Origin: a virus
IMG/VR virus record: IMGVR_UViG_3300044644_002048
Coordinates: 1 to 64,000 of that record
DNA length: 64,000 nucleotides
Direction: 5' to 3' (one strand)
Below the pieces are notes generated by a model. It did no database searches, was not told the origin of the DNA, and saw only the letters and a list, made by a program, of their open reading frames with translations. Made by a program: the position numbers and the translations under genes. Shown piece by piece: positions 44,012-52,392 of the stretch (position 1 is the stretch's first letter; each line of letters opens with the position of its first letter).

Positions 44012-44154
44012 GGGATGATGAGGACTCAATATTAGAACGGATATTCATGTTTGTATTTTGGTTGTTCTTAGTATTTCTTTTATTTGTTGTATTTTTGCAC
44101 TTTATTTATGATTGTGGTATAACTGCATATGAAGAAAGAAGGCGTAATAATTAA
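44008..44154 (+). CDS. Small membrane protein (48 aa)
   Basis: A short frame from ATG 44008 to TAA 44152-44154, overlapping the phosphatase stop (ATGA). Residues about 13-33 (FMFVFWLFLVFLLFVVFLHF) are one long hydrophobic segment, followed by a basic tail. It may anchor a pathway enzyme at the membrane. Confidence 0.55.
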   Translation: MRDDEDSILERIFMFVFWLFLVFLLFVVFLHFIYDCGITAYEERRRNN

Positions 44155-44601
44155 ATGTTTATTGGTGTAGCAAGCGGATTCTTTAACCCACTTCACGCAG
44201 GTCACGTAGATTACCTAGAATACGCAGCTTCTAGATGTGATATGCTGATTGTCATCGTAAACAACGACTTACAGGTGAGCCTGAAAGGCTCAGTTCCATT
44301 CCTTGATCAGAATGAGCGAATGAAAATCGTTGCTGCATTACATGCGGTGAATGAGGTAGTTCTTTCTATTGACACTGATTCTAGCGTATCTAAAACTTTA
44401 AGGATGATAGCTGAGGACAAATGTTTACCCATGAGATTCTTTAACTCGGGCGACAGATCGCCCGATAATCAGTCCTCTAAAGAAGATGAAGTTTGTAGAG
44501 AATTAGGTATTGAGCAGGTTTTTCTTGATCTACCTAAAGTAAATTCTTCGTCTAGTATTAAAACAAAAATAGCCCAGTCTTTCGACAGGGCTACTTTATA
44601 A
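44155..44601 (+). CDS. HxGH nucleotidyltransferase (cytidylyltransferase-like)
   Basis: 148 aa. ASGFFNPLHAGHVDYLEYA carries the HxGH motif, and NSSSSIKTKIAQ is the C-terminal loop of the family (ISSTxIR-like). Relatives include the C-terminal domain of HldE, which makes ADP-heptose. Last gene of the plus-strand island; its 3' end also encodes, on the other strand, a strong terminator. Confidence 0.78.
   Translation: MFIGVASGFFNPLHAGHVDYLEYAASRCDMLIVIVNNDLQVSLKGSVPFLDQNERMKIVAALHAVNEVVLSIDTDSSVSKTLRMIAEDKCLPMRFFNSGDRSPDNQSSKEDEVCRELGIEQVFLDLPKVNSSSSIKTKIAQSFDRATL
44559..44593 (-). terminator. Rho-independent terminator embedded in a convergent gene
   Basis: On the minus strand TAGCCC and GGGCTA (44588-44593 and 44570-44575) form a stem with an inner GTC-GAAA-GAC hairpin and a T-rich tail (TTTTTGTTTT). 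It ends leftward transcripts just after the tRNA-like gene. On the plus strand the same stem is followed by CTTTAT and may also slow rightward transcription. Confidence 0.8.
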
Positions 44602-44733
44602 TGATGCGGGTTGGAATCGAACCAACCAACGCGAGGAGCTACCTCTATTGCTATTCCAAATCAAGCTGGGAATCGAACCCAGAGCACCCGCCAAGGGATC
44701 ACGGAATCGAACCGTGTACGTTCCATTCGCATC
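44602..44733 (-). tRNA. Aberrant tRNA-Ser(GGA)-like gene with extra T-arm hairpins
   Basis: On the minus strand GATGCGA (44727-44733) pairs with CCGCATC (44603-44609), one mismatch. Between them is an anticodon-like arm with loop TTGGAAT (anticodon GGA), a long variable arm (GAGG/CCTC) and a T-arm (GTTGG TTCGATT CCAAC), all fitting tRNA-Ser. The D-arm is absent; instead two further T-arm-like hairpins (CACGG/CCGTG and CTGGG/CCCAG around TTCGATT) occur. At 132 nt it is far too long. It may be a fusion of decayed tRNA genes or an unusual structured RNA. Confidence 0.45.
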
Positions 44734-44749
44734 GTTTATCATTAATATA

Positions 44750-45028
44750 TTACATCGAAGTACCGCATTCTCGAAACGATGCTGGATAGTGAAATGCTCG
44801 ACGTTCCTGCATCTGTGATGTAATATCTAAAGACAAGTCGTAGACTTCCATGATTATCTGCATATTCTTTCCATTGTACTGGGCATGTTTTTGTTTAAAC
44901 TCAGCCTCAGTGCAAAAGACTGGGTAATCTTCGTGATCATACGTGTCGCACACGACAATTACGAAATCCGCACCATTCGTCTTACCACGAATCAACCATC
45001 CCATGATATCTTGTGACGTTGCTGCCAT
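44750..45028 (-). CDS. Conserved phage protein of unknown function
   Basis: 92 aa. The DIMGWLIRGKTNGADFVIVV and DTYDHEDYPVF segments recall a small protein family seen in many phages, with no assigned function. It ends shortly before the tRNA-like gene. Confidence 0.6.
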   Translation of the reverse strand: MAATSQDIMGWLIRGKTNGADFVIVVCDTYDHEDYPVFCTEAEFKQKHAQYNGKNMQIIMEVYDLSLDITSQMQERRAFHYPASFRECGTSM

Positions 45029-45056
45029 AAAGCACCACCTAACAATCGAATATGAG

Positions 45057-45081
45057 AATCACACGCCGCAATCGTGTGATT
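45057..45081 (-). other. Intergenic hairpin
   Basis: A perfect 9-bp inverted repeat (AATCACACG and CGTGTGATT, 7-nt loop) lies between two minus-strand genes. There is no T-run on either side, so it is probably an RNA-stability or processing hairpin, or a protein-binding palindrome, rather than a classical terminator. Confidence 0.5.
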
Positions 45082-45088
45082 GGTAACG

Positions 45089-45232
45089 TTATGATATTTT
45101 CCACACAGCTAGACATATCCCAAAGATTGAAATACCAACAACTAGTGGTACTCCCATAGTTGCTGAAGACAAAGCTCCACACAAAGCCCCAAAGAAGAAA
45201 CTGGCGAATGCTATAAATTTAAGTTTATTCAT
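45089..45232 (-). CDS. Small membrane protein
   Basis: 47 aa from ATG 45232, which overlaps the previous stop; a longer reading upstream is unlikely. Two hydrophobic segments (FIAFASFFFGALCGAL and VPLVVGISIFGICLAV) span most of the chain. Unknown function. Confidence 0.5.
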   Translation of the reverse strand: MNKLKFIAFASFFFGALCGALSSATMGVPLVVGISIFGICLAVWKIS

Positions 45233-45443
45233 TTTCAAATTTTTCCGAATGTCCAGTTTCAGGATTCCATTTCCATCCAGTCCAAGATGATTTTGGTGCA
45301 ATATACAAACAAAAGCAACCAATTACGATTTCTACAAAAGGTTCGCACCCAATAAGTCTTCGTGGTTTCATGATTAAAAACCCGAAACCGCAAATAGGTT
45401 TAATGCACCAACAAATATTTTTTGTGAGTCCGTATGTTCGCAT
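45225..45443 (-). CDS. Hypothetical protein, Cys-rich N-terminal half
   Basis: 72 aa. It has two likely hydrophobic stretches with several Cys (CWCIKPICGFGFLI and VIGCFCLYI) and a polar tail with SWTGWKWNPETG. Start overlaps the upstream stop by one base. Unknown. Confidence 0.45.
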   Translation of the reverse strand: MRTYGLTKNICWCIKPICGFGFLIMKPRRLIGCEPFVEIVIGCFCLYIAPKSSWTGWKWNPETGHSEKFENE

Positions 45444-45664
45444 TATTTATTAATCTCCATATGGAATTTAAACCCACCACCCTCTAGCTCTGTATTTTTG
45501 GTAGCTTCTTTCCATACAGGATCTATTTTTTCTATGATACTATCTTCTGTTGTAGCATAAATCTTTGCTCCAGAGAGCCTCACAGATAGATACATAAAGA
45601 AAAATACCCAACCGACTAAGACTGGAATCAAACTTACGCGGTTGAAAAACTCTATTTTTGTCAT
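45443..45664 (-). CDS. Small membrane protein
   Basis: 73 aa. One transmembrane segment (LIPVLVGWVF followed by FFMYL), then a charged domain. The start overlaps the kinase stop by one base. Confidence 0.5.
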   Translation of the reverse strand: MTKIEFFNRVSLIPVLVGWVFFFMYLSVRLSGAKIYATTEDSIIEKIDPVWKEATKNTELEGGGFKFHMEINK

Positions 45665-46542
45665 TAGAATTCCTCGTCATTCTGGTTACAATCGAACACA
45701 TGTAGTCCAATACTTACCCACATTCTTTTAACTGACTTTCTGTCGTCATATACAGATACGACGTGGTACAAATCACGAACAATATTAAACATTTCGTATT
45801 TGACCTGCGTATCCTGACGCATATCATTCTTAGAACGCATTAGCAAAAGATCATATCCAATATTGTTATTTTCAAGCCACTGCATCGTTTCCTCATGGCA
45901 TACAGAGTCTCGACCGCTAAAGATTAAGATATTATATCCACGCTCCATATAGGTACGCAAAGCTTCAACGACTGGATAATTTGGGCTATCTAGGCCGACC
46001 TTTTTCCAATCGTATGGACTTCGATCACCCATTATAGCTAAAGTGCCATCGATATCAAATATAACAGCCTTTGGCCTACTAACGTCTGGGACGTACTTTA
46101 TCATATCGATTTTGTCGTAGAAGTCATCAAAATCCTTCCTGACTTTATCGTAATTATTGTGCATGTTTTTAATTACGCTGTCTGGAACCTTCATTTCTCT
46201 TAGAGAGTTTCTCTCCATAGCTTCTTTAAGACTAATGTCAAAAAACTGTAGAGAAACGTCATCAAGGTATTGGCAAAAACTAATAAGCTTTCGCAAATAC
46301 TTTGGGTTACAGTTAGTCTGATCTACGATTACGTCGTATCCCTCCGATACAGCCTGTCTTATGGAAGACTCAACCAGCTGGGATACGAGTTCTTCTCCCT
46401 TACCCTGCATCATCTGGGATGACTGCAACATCTGTCTGAAATCATCTCGACAGATTCTAACTATGCCTTGGTCTCGCTTAGACTCAGCTTTTGACCATGT
46501 GCTTTTTCCACTAGCTGGAATACCTACTGTTAAAGTAATCAC
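45664..46542 (-). CDS. Polynucleotide 5'-kinase / 3'-phosphatase (T4 Pnk-like)
   Basis: 292 aa in two domains. Residues about 1-150 are the kinase (P-loop VGIPASGKSTW, then CRDDFRQML). Residues about 155-292 are a HAD phosphatase (VIFDIDGTLAIMG, ILIFSGRDS, YDDRKSVKRMW). It heals RNA or DNA ends, and in T4 it repairs host-cleaved tRNA, which fits the tRNA genes in this genome. No RNA ligase is seen in the window. Confidence 0.88.
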   Translation of the reverse strand: MITLTVGIPASGKSTWSKAESKRDQGIVRICRDDFRQMLQSSQMMQGKGEELVSQLVESSIRQAVSEGYDVIVDQTNCNPKYLRKLISFCQYLDDVSLQFFDISLKEAMERNSLREMKVPDSVIKNMHNNYDKVRKDFDDFYDKIDMIKYVPDVSRPKAVIFDIDGTLAIMGDRSPYDWKKVGLDSPNYPVVEALRTYMERGYNILIFSGRDSVCHEETMQWLENNNIGYDLLLMRSKNDMRQDTQVKYEMFNIVRDLYHVVSVYDDRKSVKRMWVSIGLHVFDCNQNDEEF

Positions 46543-46564
46543 GAGTTACACTTGACCTTTCTTA

Positions 46565-46750
46565 TTAATTTAATTCCCCAGATTTTCTTTGTATTTCTTT
46601 TGGTACGTGCTCTTTACATAAATTACACGCATGTTTTATTGGACCACCCATTTTTACCCAAACCCAGTCCTTTGGTAATCCACTATTAACTGTGGCGTTA
46701 CATCCACAATAATCACAACGAAATACTTCGACTGATCCTAGATAAGTCAT
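46565..46750 (-). CDS. Small zinc-ribbon protein
   Basis: 61 aa. CDYCGC near residue 12 and CNLCKEH near residue 42 form a zinc ribbon. It overlaps the stop of the polymerase gene by 4 bp, which may reflect a functional link with the polymerase. Confidence 0.6.
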   Translation of the reverse strand: MTYLGSVEVFRCDYCGCNATVNSGLPKDWVWVKMGGPIKHACNLCKEHVPKEIQRKSGELN

Positions 46751-49700
46751 AGTTCTACTGCTCTATTAATAACCAAGGAACCCTTTTGACTCTTTTCCCC
46801 GAATATACCAACAAAAGCCCCCGGATACAAGAACCTTCCGAACATTTCGTACTCTTTTTTGAAAATCACAGCATCTAATTCCCCAGTGTCATCCTCAATC
46901 GTCAGAAAAGCCATTTTACTATCATCTTTGAGGACGTGTTCTTTTATTTCCTTAACTTTGATATTCAGGGACATCTTACCAGATCTTCCGTTCTTAAAAT
47001 CTTGGCATGTGGCATCAGCTGTTCCTGCTGCGAGGCAGGAGTCCATATACCCACAAGATAATGGAATACCTATAAGATCGTCTTCAATGCTCGCTATGCG
47101 AGCCGGAGTGTCTTCTAGGGATCTTCCGGGATTTATCAGAACTTCATAGATCGCCTGCAATTTAGGAAGTCTAGCCGCAGTAGAAGCTGCTCCACCTTCC
47201 TTCTTCAGCCTAGCTGACTCTAAGACAGCAGTTTCGAAGCTGTCAAATTTATTCTTCTTGAAGAATTCTACTTCTTTTGCTGTGAACATGTTGCTACAGG
47301 TGTAGTAGTGTAAGAGCTTCGCTCTAGAAATTCCTAAATAGCCGAATGCTCCACAATTTATGAGTGATTCACATGTTCTTTTGTTAATGTGTTGAAGCAC
47401 ATCAAATAAAAGAGAGGGAATACTTAGTATTACTCCGTACTCAGTCAGTAGTTGGAATAGCTTATCAAGCTCTTTTGAGCTTACTCCCTTAATATGGGTC
47501 AGGCCAAAATGAACCCTGCCTTCCCTAATGAAGAATTCTGGAGTCAAGAATTTTACAGATGGCGGCTCTATTTCATAATTATCTGCTCTTGCAGAAAGTA
47601 CAAGATTACGAACTTCTGCGTGTGGATCTAATTTGTGATCTGATGTGTTTAACCATTCTCTATAGAATTCTAAGGGCTTAGTTTTTTTTGTATAAGCTGA
47701 CCAATAGGATAAATAGGAATAAGAAATAGAATGCGATTTATTAAACAAATATCTGCTAGATTTTTTAATCGTATCAAATAGTGTCTTTGCTTCTGACTCA
47801 TTAATCACATTAACTTTTTTACATCCATCAAGGAATTGTTGCTCTAAAGAAAATAGTAACTTAGCGTTTTTCTTACCGACACTATTATGAACTAAAATAC
47901 CATTTATAAATCCACAATGATTTGAGTCTTCAGTTTCATAATCAAAAGTTTCTATTTTTCCAACACTAATAATATCTTTTACCTGAACATAATAAAAGTC
48001 TGAGTCTAAAACCTCCTGCATAAAAGGAGAACAGACTAATTTATTAAGATATCTTGCCTTGTCTACGGTCAGACTGTTGTTATAACATTGGCCAGCATTA
48101 ATAAAGTGCCCAATTATAGAATTTAGTTTTTCTGATCCAAAACAAGACTGAACTATCTCTTCTGGAATCCTAAATTTATTGGTAGACATTTCATCATTAT
48201 AATCTTGCTCTATAATAGATAGGATTTTATTTTTTTTGTTTTCACAAATAAATTCCGTATACAAATTATAGAATTTACTAACATCTCTTTTGGTAAGTAT
48301 GTTAAGATTGTAGTAGTATTTTTCGTAATTTTTATCATACTTTTGAGATATAGAAGAATATATTCCGTCGCATAATAAAATAGATTGTACTTGTCTCAAT
48401 AGAATTAATGACGCTGATGTTAATTGAACATTATTTTTACTAATAGTTCCATCACCATCAAACATACAAGATATTATTGTTCTAAGATGATTTTGAGGAA
48501 GAGTTATGAATCTTTGTGGGATAAATTTTTCTGCTGATTTATTTTTTTGAAAATTATCAACGATGAACTTTCTTGCCTTAGATAAAAGTCTTATATCCAT
48601 AACACCATTTTCGAAATTGGTTTTCCCGACTGAATCATCGCCAAATTCTGATTTGATGCTTTTTTCCAATAAATCTATTACGTTTTGATCCTTATTAGTA
48701 ATTTTAGGATACGGCGTAAGTTCTGTATAACATCCTTCTGTAATAAAATAACCGATGATAATAGATTTTTCTTTCGAATGGATATATCCACGATCATAAT
48801 TATAGTTTTTGGGTATAACTATATAATGGCTCTCATCAATTTCAGATAATTTTAACCATCCCCTACTTGTTAAGATTTGATGATTTTGGGTTACATCTAT
48901 ACTGAACCCATTGGCAGATCTTATTCTGAAAACTTCTTGTTCTCCTGTCGACCAGACTCGCTTAATTTTGGCGAAATAAGACTTCCCATTATTCACCGAG
49001 AGAATTTCTTCTCCAGAAGAAACAGCATCTATTCTTTTCGGCCCTTTTCTAGTGTAGACCAATGAGTCACAAGAAATGCACTTCATCATCTTAATAGAAC
49101 TGGCACTATTAAATCCGGCCAACTCTTTACAGATCTTCAATAGGGTTTCTTGATAAATAAGAACGCCATATGTGTCAATTACCTTATTGATATTGTTGTC
49201 TGGTATTTCCTCTAGACCGTTTTTCCTTTCACAATAAACTTTGGTCATACTACGACCAGATTCATCCTTACTAGAAAGTGTTCCCGGTCTTAAAATGGCT
49301 GTCAGTGCTCCAAGCTGCTCTATATTTTCTGGACCTAATTCTTTGGCCCAATGCATTCCAAGCTTACCTTCAAGCTGGAAGAATCCCTTAGTGTTGCCAG
49401 ACTGAATAAGTTCCCACGTATCTTCATCATCTAATGGTGCTGATAGAATCTCGGCCCCCATAACTGCGGAAATCTTATTTAGAATATCCACCCCAAGAAA
49501 GTCGAACTTAACAAGTCCTACTTTTTCTAAGTCCTGCATATCTAATGCGGCAACTGAGCTTCCATCCTTAGCTGGAGCCATAGGACTTATATCTGAGATC
49601 TTCTCGGATGAAATTATAACGCCAGCTGCGTGTTTCCCTATGGTTTGAAAAGTCCCTTCAAGTTTTAGGGCTTTCTTAAAAGCATCAGCATATTCCCCAA

Positions 49701-50250
49701 GGATTTCGTCATTTTCCCCGAGATAAGCGTAGTCATTGATTTCTTTTACATGCTCTAAACACCACAATAAAATAGAAGGGGTATCCATTTCTTCTAGTTG
49801 GTCTGAGATAGCTGCTTCGTCTGGAATATGTTCTGTTATTAAATTTTGTGTATAAGAGTCACATAACTCGGCTGTACGTAGCACAGCTTTAAGTGCTGAT
49901 CGTCCAGATAGTCGCCCAAAGGTTACAATTTGGCAAACCTTATCCGAACCGTACTTGTTTCGGACATAGTCGATGGCTACTTCTCGGTAATCTGTGGGGA
50001 AGTCCGTATCAATATCTGGTAGTGCTGTTGCACTTTTTGTGAATGAGCATGGTTTAGTTAGGTCGATGCTATCAACCATTCCCAACAAATACATATAGTA
50101 TGAGTTTTTGGGATTAGAACGGTCGAGAACAACATTTTGTACTACGTAGTTATAATAATCTACTCCGTCTGGTATAGCTTTTAGAACTTCAAGTTCTTCC
50201 TGATAAAATGGCGATGCGAGGGCTTTTTGTTCTATTTCTTCTCTTGTCAT
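46747..50250 (-). CDS. DNA polymerase III alpha, C-terminal part (DnaE-like), with intein
   Basis: 1167 aa from ATG 50250 (ATGA overlap with the previous stop). Residues about 78-84 read PDIDTDF (two catalytic Asp), followed by the fingers and KFDFLG (third Asp), then QLEGKLGMHW, the helix-hairpin-helix and a C-terminal OB-like region (SLNIKVKEIKEHV). Residues 391-789 are an intein, leaving 768 aa. The PHP and GRGSA region is missing here and is encoded separately at 52799-53755. It copies the phage genome together with that partner. Confidence 0.85.
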   Translation of the reverse strand: MTREEIEQKALASPFYQEELEVLKAIPDGVDYYNYVVQNVVLDRSNPKNSYYMYLLGMVDSIDLTKPCSFTKSATALPDIDTDFPTDYREVAIDYVRNKYGSDKVCQIVTFGRLSGRSALKAVLRTAELCDSYTQNLITEHIPDEAAISDQLEEMDTPSILLWCLEHVKEINDYAYLGENDEILGEYADAFKKALKLEGTFQTIGKHAAGVIISSEKISDISPMAPAKDGSSVAALDMQDLEKVGLVKFDFLGVDILNKISAVMGAEILSAPLDDEDTWELIQSGNTKGFFQLEGKLGMHWAKELGPENIEQLGALTAILRPGTLSSKDESGRSMTKVYCERKNGLEEIPDNNINKVIDTYGVLIYQETLLKICKELAGFNSASSIKMMKCISCDSLVYTRKGPKRIDAVSSGEEILSVNNGKSYFAKIKRVWSTGEQEVFRIRSANGFSIDVTQNHQILTSRGWLKLSEIDESHYIVIPKNYNYDRGYIHSKEKSIIIGYFITEGCYTELTPYPKITNKDQNVIDLLEKSIKSEFGDDSVGKTNFENGVMDIRLLSKARKFIVDNFQKNKSAEKFIPQRFITLPQNHLRTIISCMFDGDGTISKNNVQLTSASLILLRQVQSILLCDGIYSSISQKYDKNYEKYYYNLNILTKRDVSKFYNLYTEFICENKKNKILSIIEQDYNDEMSTNKFRIPEEIVQSCFGSEKLNSIIGHFINAGQCYNNSLTVDKARYLNKLVCSPFMQEVLDSDFYYVQVKDIISVGKIETFDYETEDSNHCGFINGILVHNSVGKKNAKLLFSLEQQFLDGCKKVNVINESEAKTLFDTIKKSSRYLFNKSHSISYSYLSYWSAYTKKTKPLEFYREWLNTSDHKLDPHAEVRNLVLSARADNYEIEPPSVKFLTPEFFIREGRVHFGLTHIKGVSSKELDKLFQLLTEYGVILSIPSLLFDVLQHINKRTCESLINCGAFGYLGISRAKLLHYYTCSNMFTAKEVEFFKKNKFDSFETAVLESARLKKEGGAASTAARLPKLQAIYEVLINPGRSLEDTPARIASIEDDLIGIPLSCGYMDSCLAAGTADATCQDFKNGRSGKMSLNIKVKEIKEHVLKDDSKMAFLTIEDDTGELDAVIFKKEYEMFGRFLYPGAFVGIFGEKSQKGSLVINRAVEL
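47884..49080 (-). mobile_element. Intein with LAGLIDADG endonuclease in DnaE
   Basis: 399 aa. It starts with Cys (CISCDSLVYTRKGPKRID) and ends GILVHN before Ser, the standard class 1 pattern. LAGLIDADG-like motifs IIIGYFITEGCY and IISCMFDGDGTIS mark a homing endonuclease. The site is KMMK|SVGKK, in the conserved GKK motif that inteins often target in DnaE. Splicing would restore an uninterrupted polymerase. Confidence 0.9.
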
Positions 50251-50444
50251 TGTTTTACTCTGCCAAAGGTTATATTGTTCACAACTACTATATCTTTTGG
50301 GCGATATTCCCATATTTCGCCCGTAGATTTAACTATACAGGTGAATATCTTTTCTGTCTCATATCCATATTCTGTTACTAGCCATATTGTAGCACGACCT
50401 TTCGGCGTGTCAACCTCTACGCAGTTCTGTGGCTCAAGTATCAT
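50247..50444 (-). CDS. Hypothetical small protein
   Basis: 65 aa, beta-rich, containing IWLVTEYGYETEK and EIWEYRPKDIVV. The start overlaps the upstream stop by 11 bp and the stop overlaps the polymerase start by 4 bp. Confidence 0.5.
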   Translation of the reverse strand: MILEPQNCVEVDTPKGRATIWLVTEYGYETEKIFTCIVKSTGEIWEYRPKDIVVVNNITFGRVKQ

Positions 50445-51003
50445 TTATCACGACCCTAGAATCTCTTAAGCATAATTGATTGTATAATTCTTTGTCTGAG
50501 GACCACTCTACTCCAGTCCACCATTCGGCCCCTTTAAAATTCATCTTATAGATGGAACTCTTTTCATATCCGCCAAGAATATAGACATAATCTATTTTTT
50601 CTTTATTGGCGAATTCACATTCATACCACTGGGAAATCTTACCCATAGAAATGTCGCTACAACAAAAATCGTAGATAAATTGTAGGGACACTAATGATTT
50701 ATGGTATCTTTTTGAAAATGTACAGGCCACTAATCGCCCATCTTTCTCAAAAAGAAAAAATGTGTCTGATGCTGAGATAATAGCGGATAGATCTATTGTT
50801 CTTGTGAAACCATGACGATCACAATATTTTTTGTATATTGTCTCAAGAGTAGAAATATCATCTATATTGTTCAATATTTTACAGGTGATTTTGCCCTTTG
50901 GTTTTTTGTGCTTAATATGTTCAGAAGCTTTAATTCTTACTGATCTTATATTATACAGTTTTTCTTCCCATAAGATCCATCCACGAGACAGAAGAACATC
51001 CAT
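50434..51003 (-). CDS. ATE/Bpt-like aminoacyl-transferase fold protein
   Basis: 189 aa from ATG 51003. LLSRGWILWEEKLY and the C-terminal sequence YVYILGGYEKSSIYKMNFKG resemble arginyl/leucyl-tRNA-protein transferases (the LGYxI..C.KM.YK segment), a GNAT-like fold. The cysteines of the N-terminal motif are missing. Coding similarity (FIHAPCYRIPDTLDD) continues upstream of this ATG in the same frame to about 51100, but no ATG, GTG or TTG start is present there. Confidence 0.55.
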   Translation of the reverse strand: MDVLLSRGWILWEEKLYNIRSVRIKASEHIKHKKPKGKITCKILNNIDDISTLETIYKKYCDRHGFTRTIDLSAIISASDTFFLFEKDGRLVACTFSKRYHKSLVSLQFIYDFCCSDISMGKISQWYECEFANKEKIDYVYILGGYEKSSIYKMNFKGAEWWTGVEWSSDKELYNQLCLRDSRVVINDT

Positions 51004-51103
51004 ATCATCTAAAGTATCTGGAATTCTATAACACGGTGCGTGTATAAAATCCTTCTCTTCGACTTTGCCGAATCCAGAGATATGGTCAAAAACTATGATA
51101 GTA

Positions 51104-51538
51104 TCACCCGACTTCTGTAATGAAATGAAGTGCTATTGGTAGATCAAATCTACCCTCTAAATTTCCCTTAAGTTCACGCAATACCTCAATATCTAGACTT
51201 CCTGTAAGGAGATCAACTCTACCATAATTTTCTGTATCTCCCAATTCATAGCCGACCCAGAGATAATTATCATCATCAGACCAGAAAGTTCCAGCTTCAA
51301 ATCCATAGTCTGATTTGATCATGTTAACCAGATTATATAGATCGTCAGCAACAATATCGACAAACTTAAAATAAGACTCTTCCTCTCTAATCATCACTTT
51401 TTCTTTATGTGTCTCTTTACCAGTTTTTGTATCATATCTCGATTGTAGCTCGAACTGCTCCTCTTGGTCGATTACCGTGAGTTCTTTTTTAGAAAGAATG
51501 AAACCGACGATACACTTTTGTTCAAAATTAGTTCCCAT
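51104..51538 (-). CDS. Hypothetical acidic protein
   Basis: 144 aa, acidic, mixed alpha/beta, with FWSDDDNYLWVGYELGD. No family recognised. The sequence ends GTC GGG TGA; the frame one base ahead leads into the ATE-like coding region downstream. Confidence 0.5.
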   Translation of the reverse strand: MGTNFEQKCIVGFILSKKELTVIDQEEQFELQSRYDTKTGKETHKEKVMIREEESYFKFVDIVADDLYNLVNMIKSDYGFEAGTFWSDDDNYLWVGYELGDTENYGRVDLLTGSLDIEVLRELKGNLEGRFDLPIALHFITEVG

Positions 51539-51540
51539 TT

Positions 51541-51783
51541 TTATTCCTTTTGAATATAAAGATTAAAGTTGTTTGTTTCTATTACGTATCCGGGACCAAA
51601 AAGTCTGGGCGGTTGTTCATGCCCACAACGTGGGCAGGTAAACGCCCCAATACACAAACAAATTTCATCTGATACTATGCAGCCGCACTTATCGCAAGCG
51701 GCTATGTCGGTACATCCACCATATTTCTGAGGCTGATTGTATTTTGATGGTTCTGTAGTAGTTCTACCTGTGTCTTTAGCCAT
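51541..51783 (-). CDS. Small zinc-ribbon protein
   Basis: 80 aa with CDKCGC and CPRCGHE, a double CxxC zinc ribbon, plus a CLCIG in between. One of several such small proteins in the genome; may bind nucleic acid or a partner protein. Confidence 0.6.
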   Translation of the reverse strand: MAKDTGRTTTEPSKYNQPQKYGGCTDIAACDKCGCIVSDEICLCIGAFTCPRCGHEQPPRLFGPGYVIETNNFNLYIQKE

Positions 51784-51822
51784 ATTGTTTCTCTAACATA
51801 ATCTTATTTACATGACTACGTC

Positions 51823-52392
51823 CTAAAACTTGATGCGAATTTTTACAAAACCTAGTTCATCTTGTTTAGAAATTGTTTTGCCATACTTTATCGGTGTTTT
51901 ACGCCATGTAATTTTGTCACTTTTGGCGTCGTAATATAGTTTTTGTCCTACTGGAAGTTGCCAATTCAAAGGGAACTTTCCAGATATTTCTCCCGATTTC
52001 ATTATACCAATTTTACCACCAATGGCTACGTCAGACAACCTATATGATTGATAAATATTCATATCCATGGTCACCATATTATAAATACTAACGCCTATTG
52101 GTAATCCTTCTGGTTTTTTTGTAACTAGCATTTGATTTGTTGGATGCTGAAACAAAAGATCGCCAATTTTTATTTCTTCTTGAGCGAAGTATGATATATC
52201 AACACCCATTATGTCTGAGCAACCACAAGCTAATTTAACATCATAAGCTTCAGACTCAACTATTCTGGCTAGTTTTGATCTATACTCTGATATTTTCTGG
52301 CCAAGAATTCTTACTCGTTCGTCTTTATGATTCTTGCAGAACTTATCTATTTCAGGAATCCCGAATTTCTGTGTCTTCATATATGTGCCCAT
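51823..52392 (-). CDS. Hypothetical protein with beta-rich C-terminal half
   Basis: 189 aa. The N-terminal third is helical and charged; the rest is beta-rich with GDLLFQHPTNQMLVTKKPEG and LPVGQKLYYDAKSDKITW, as in small virion-decoration or fibre-tip domains. Not assignable with confidence. Confidence 0.5.
   Translation of the reverse strand: MGTYMKTQKFGIPEIDKFCKNHKDERVRILGQKISEYRSKLARIVESEAYDVKLACGCSDIMGVDISYFAQEEIKIGDLLFQHPTNQMLVTKKPEGLPIGVSIYNMVTMDMNIYQSYRLSDVAIGGKIGIMKSGEISGKFPLNWQLPVGQKLYYDAKSDKITWRKTPIKYGKTISKQDELGFVKIRIKF

Noticed and set aside
44601-44789. Plus-strand frame over the tRNA-like gene
   Set aside because: It is the antisense of the tRNA-like structure; the repeated motif GGAATCGAACC explains its composition.
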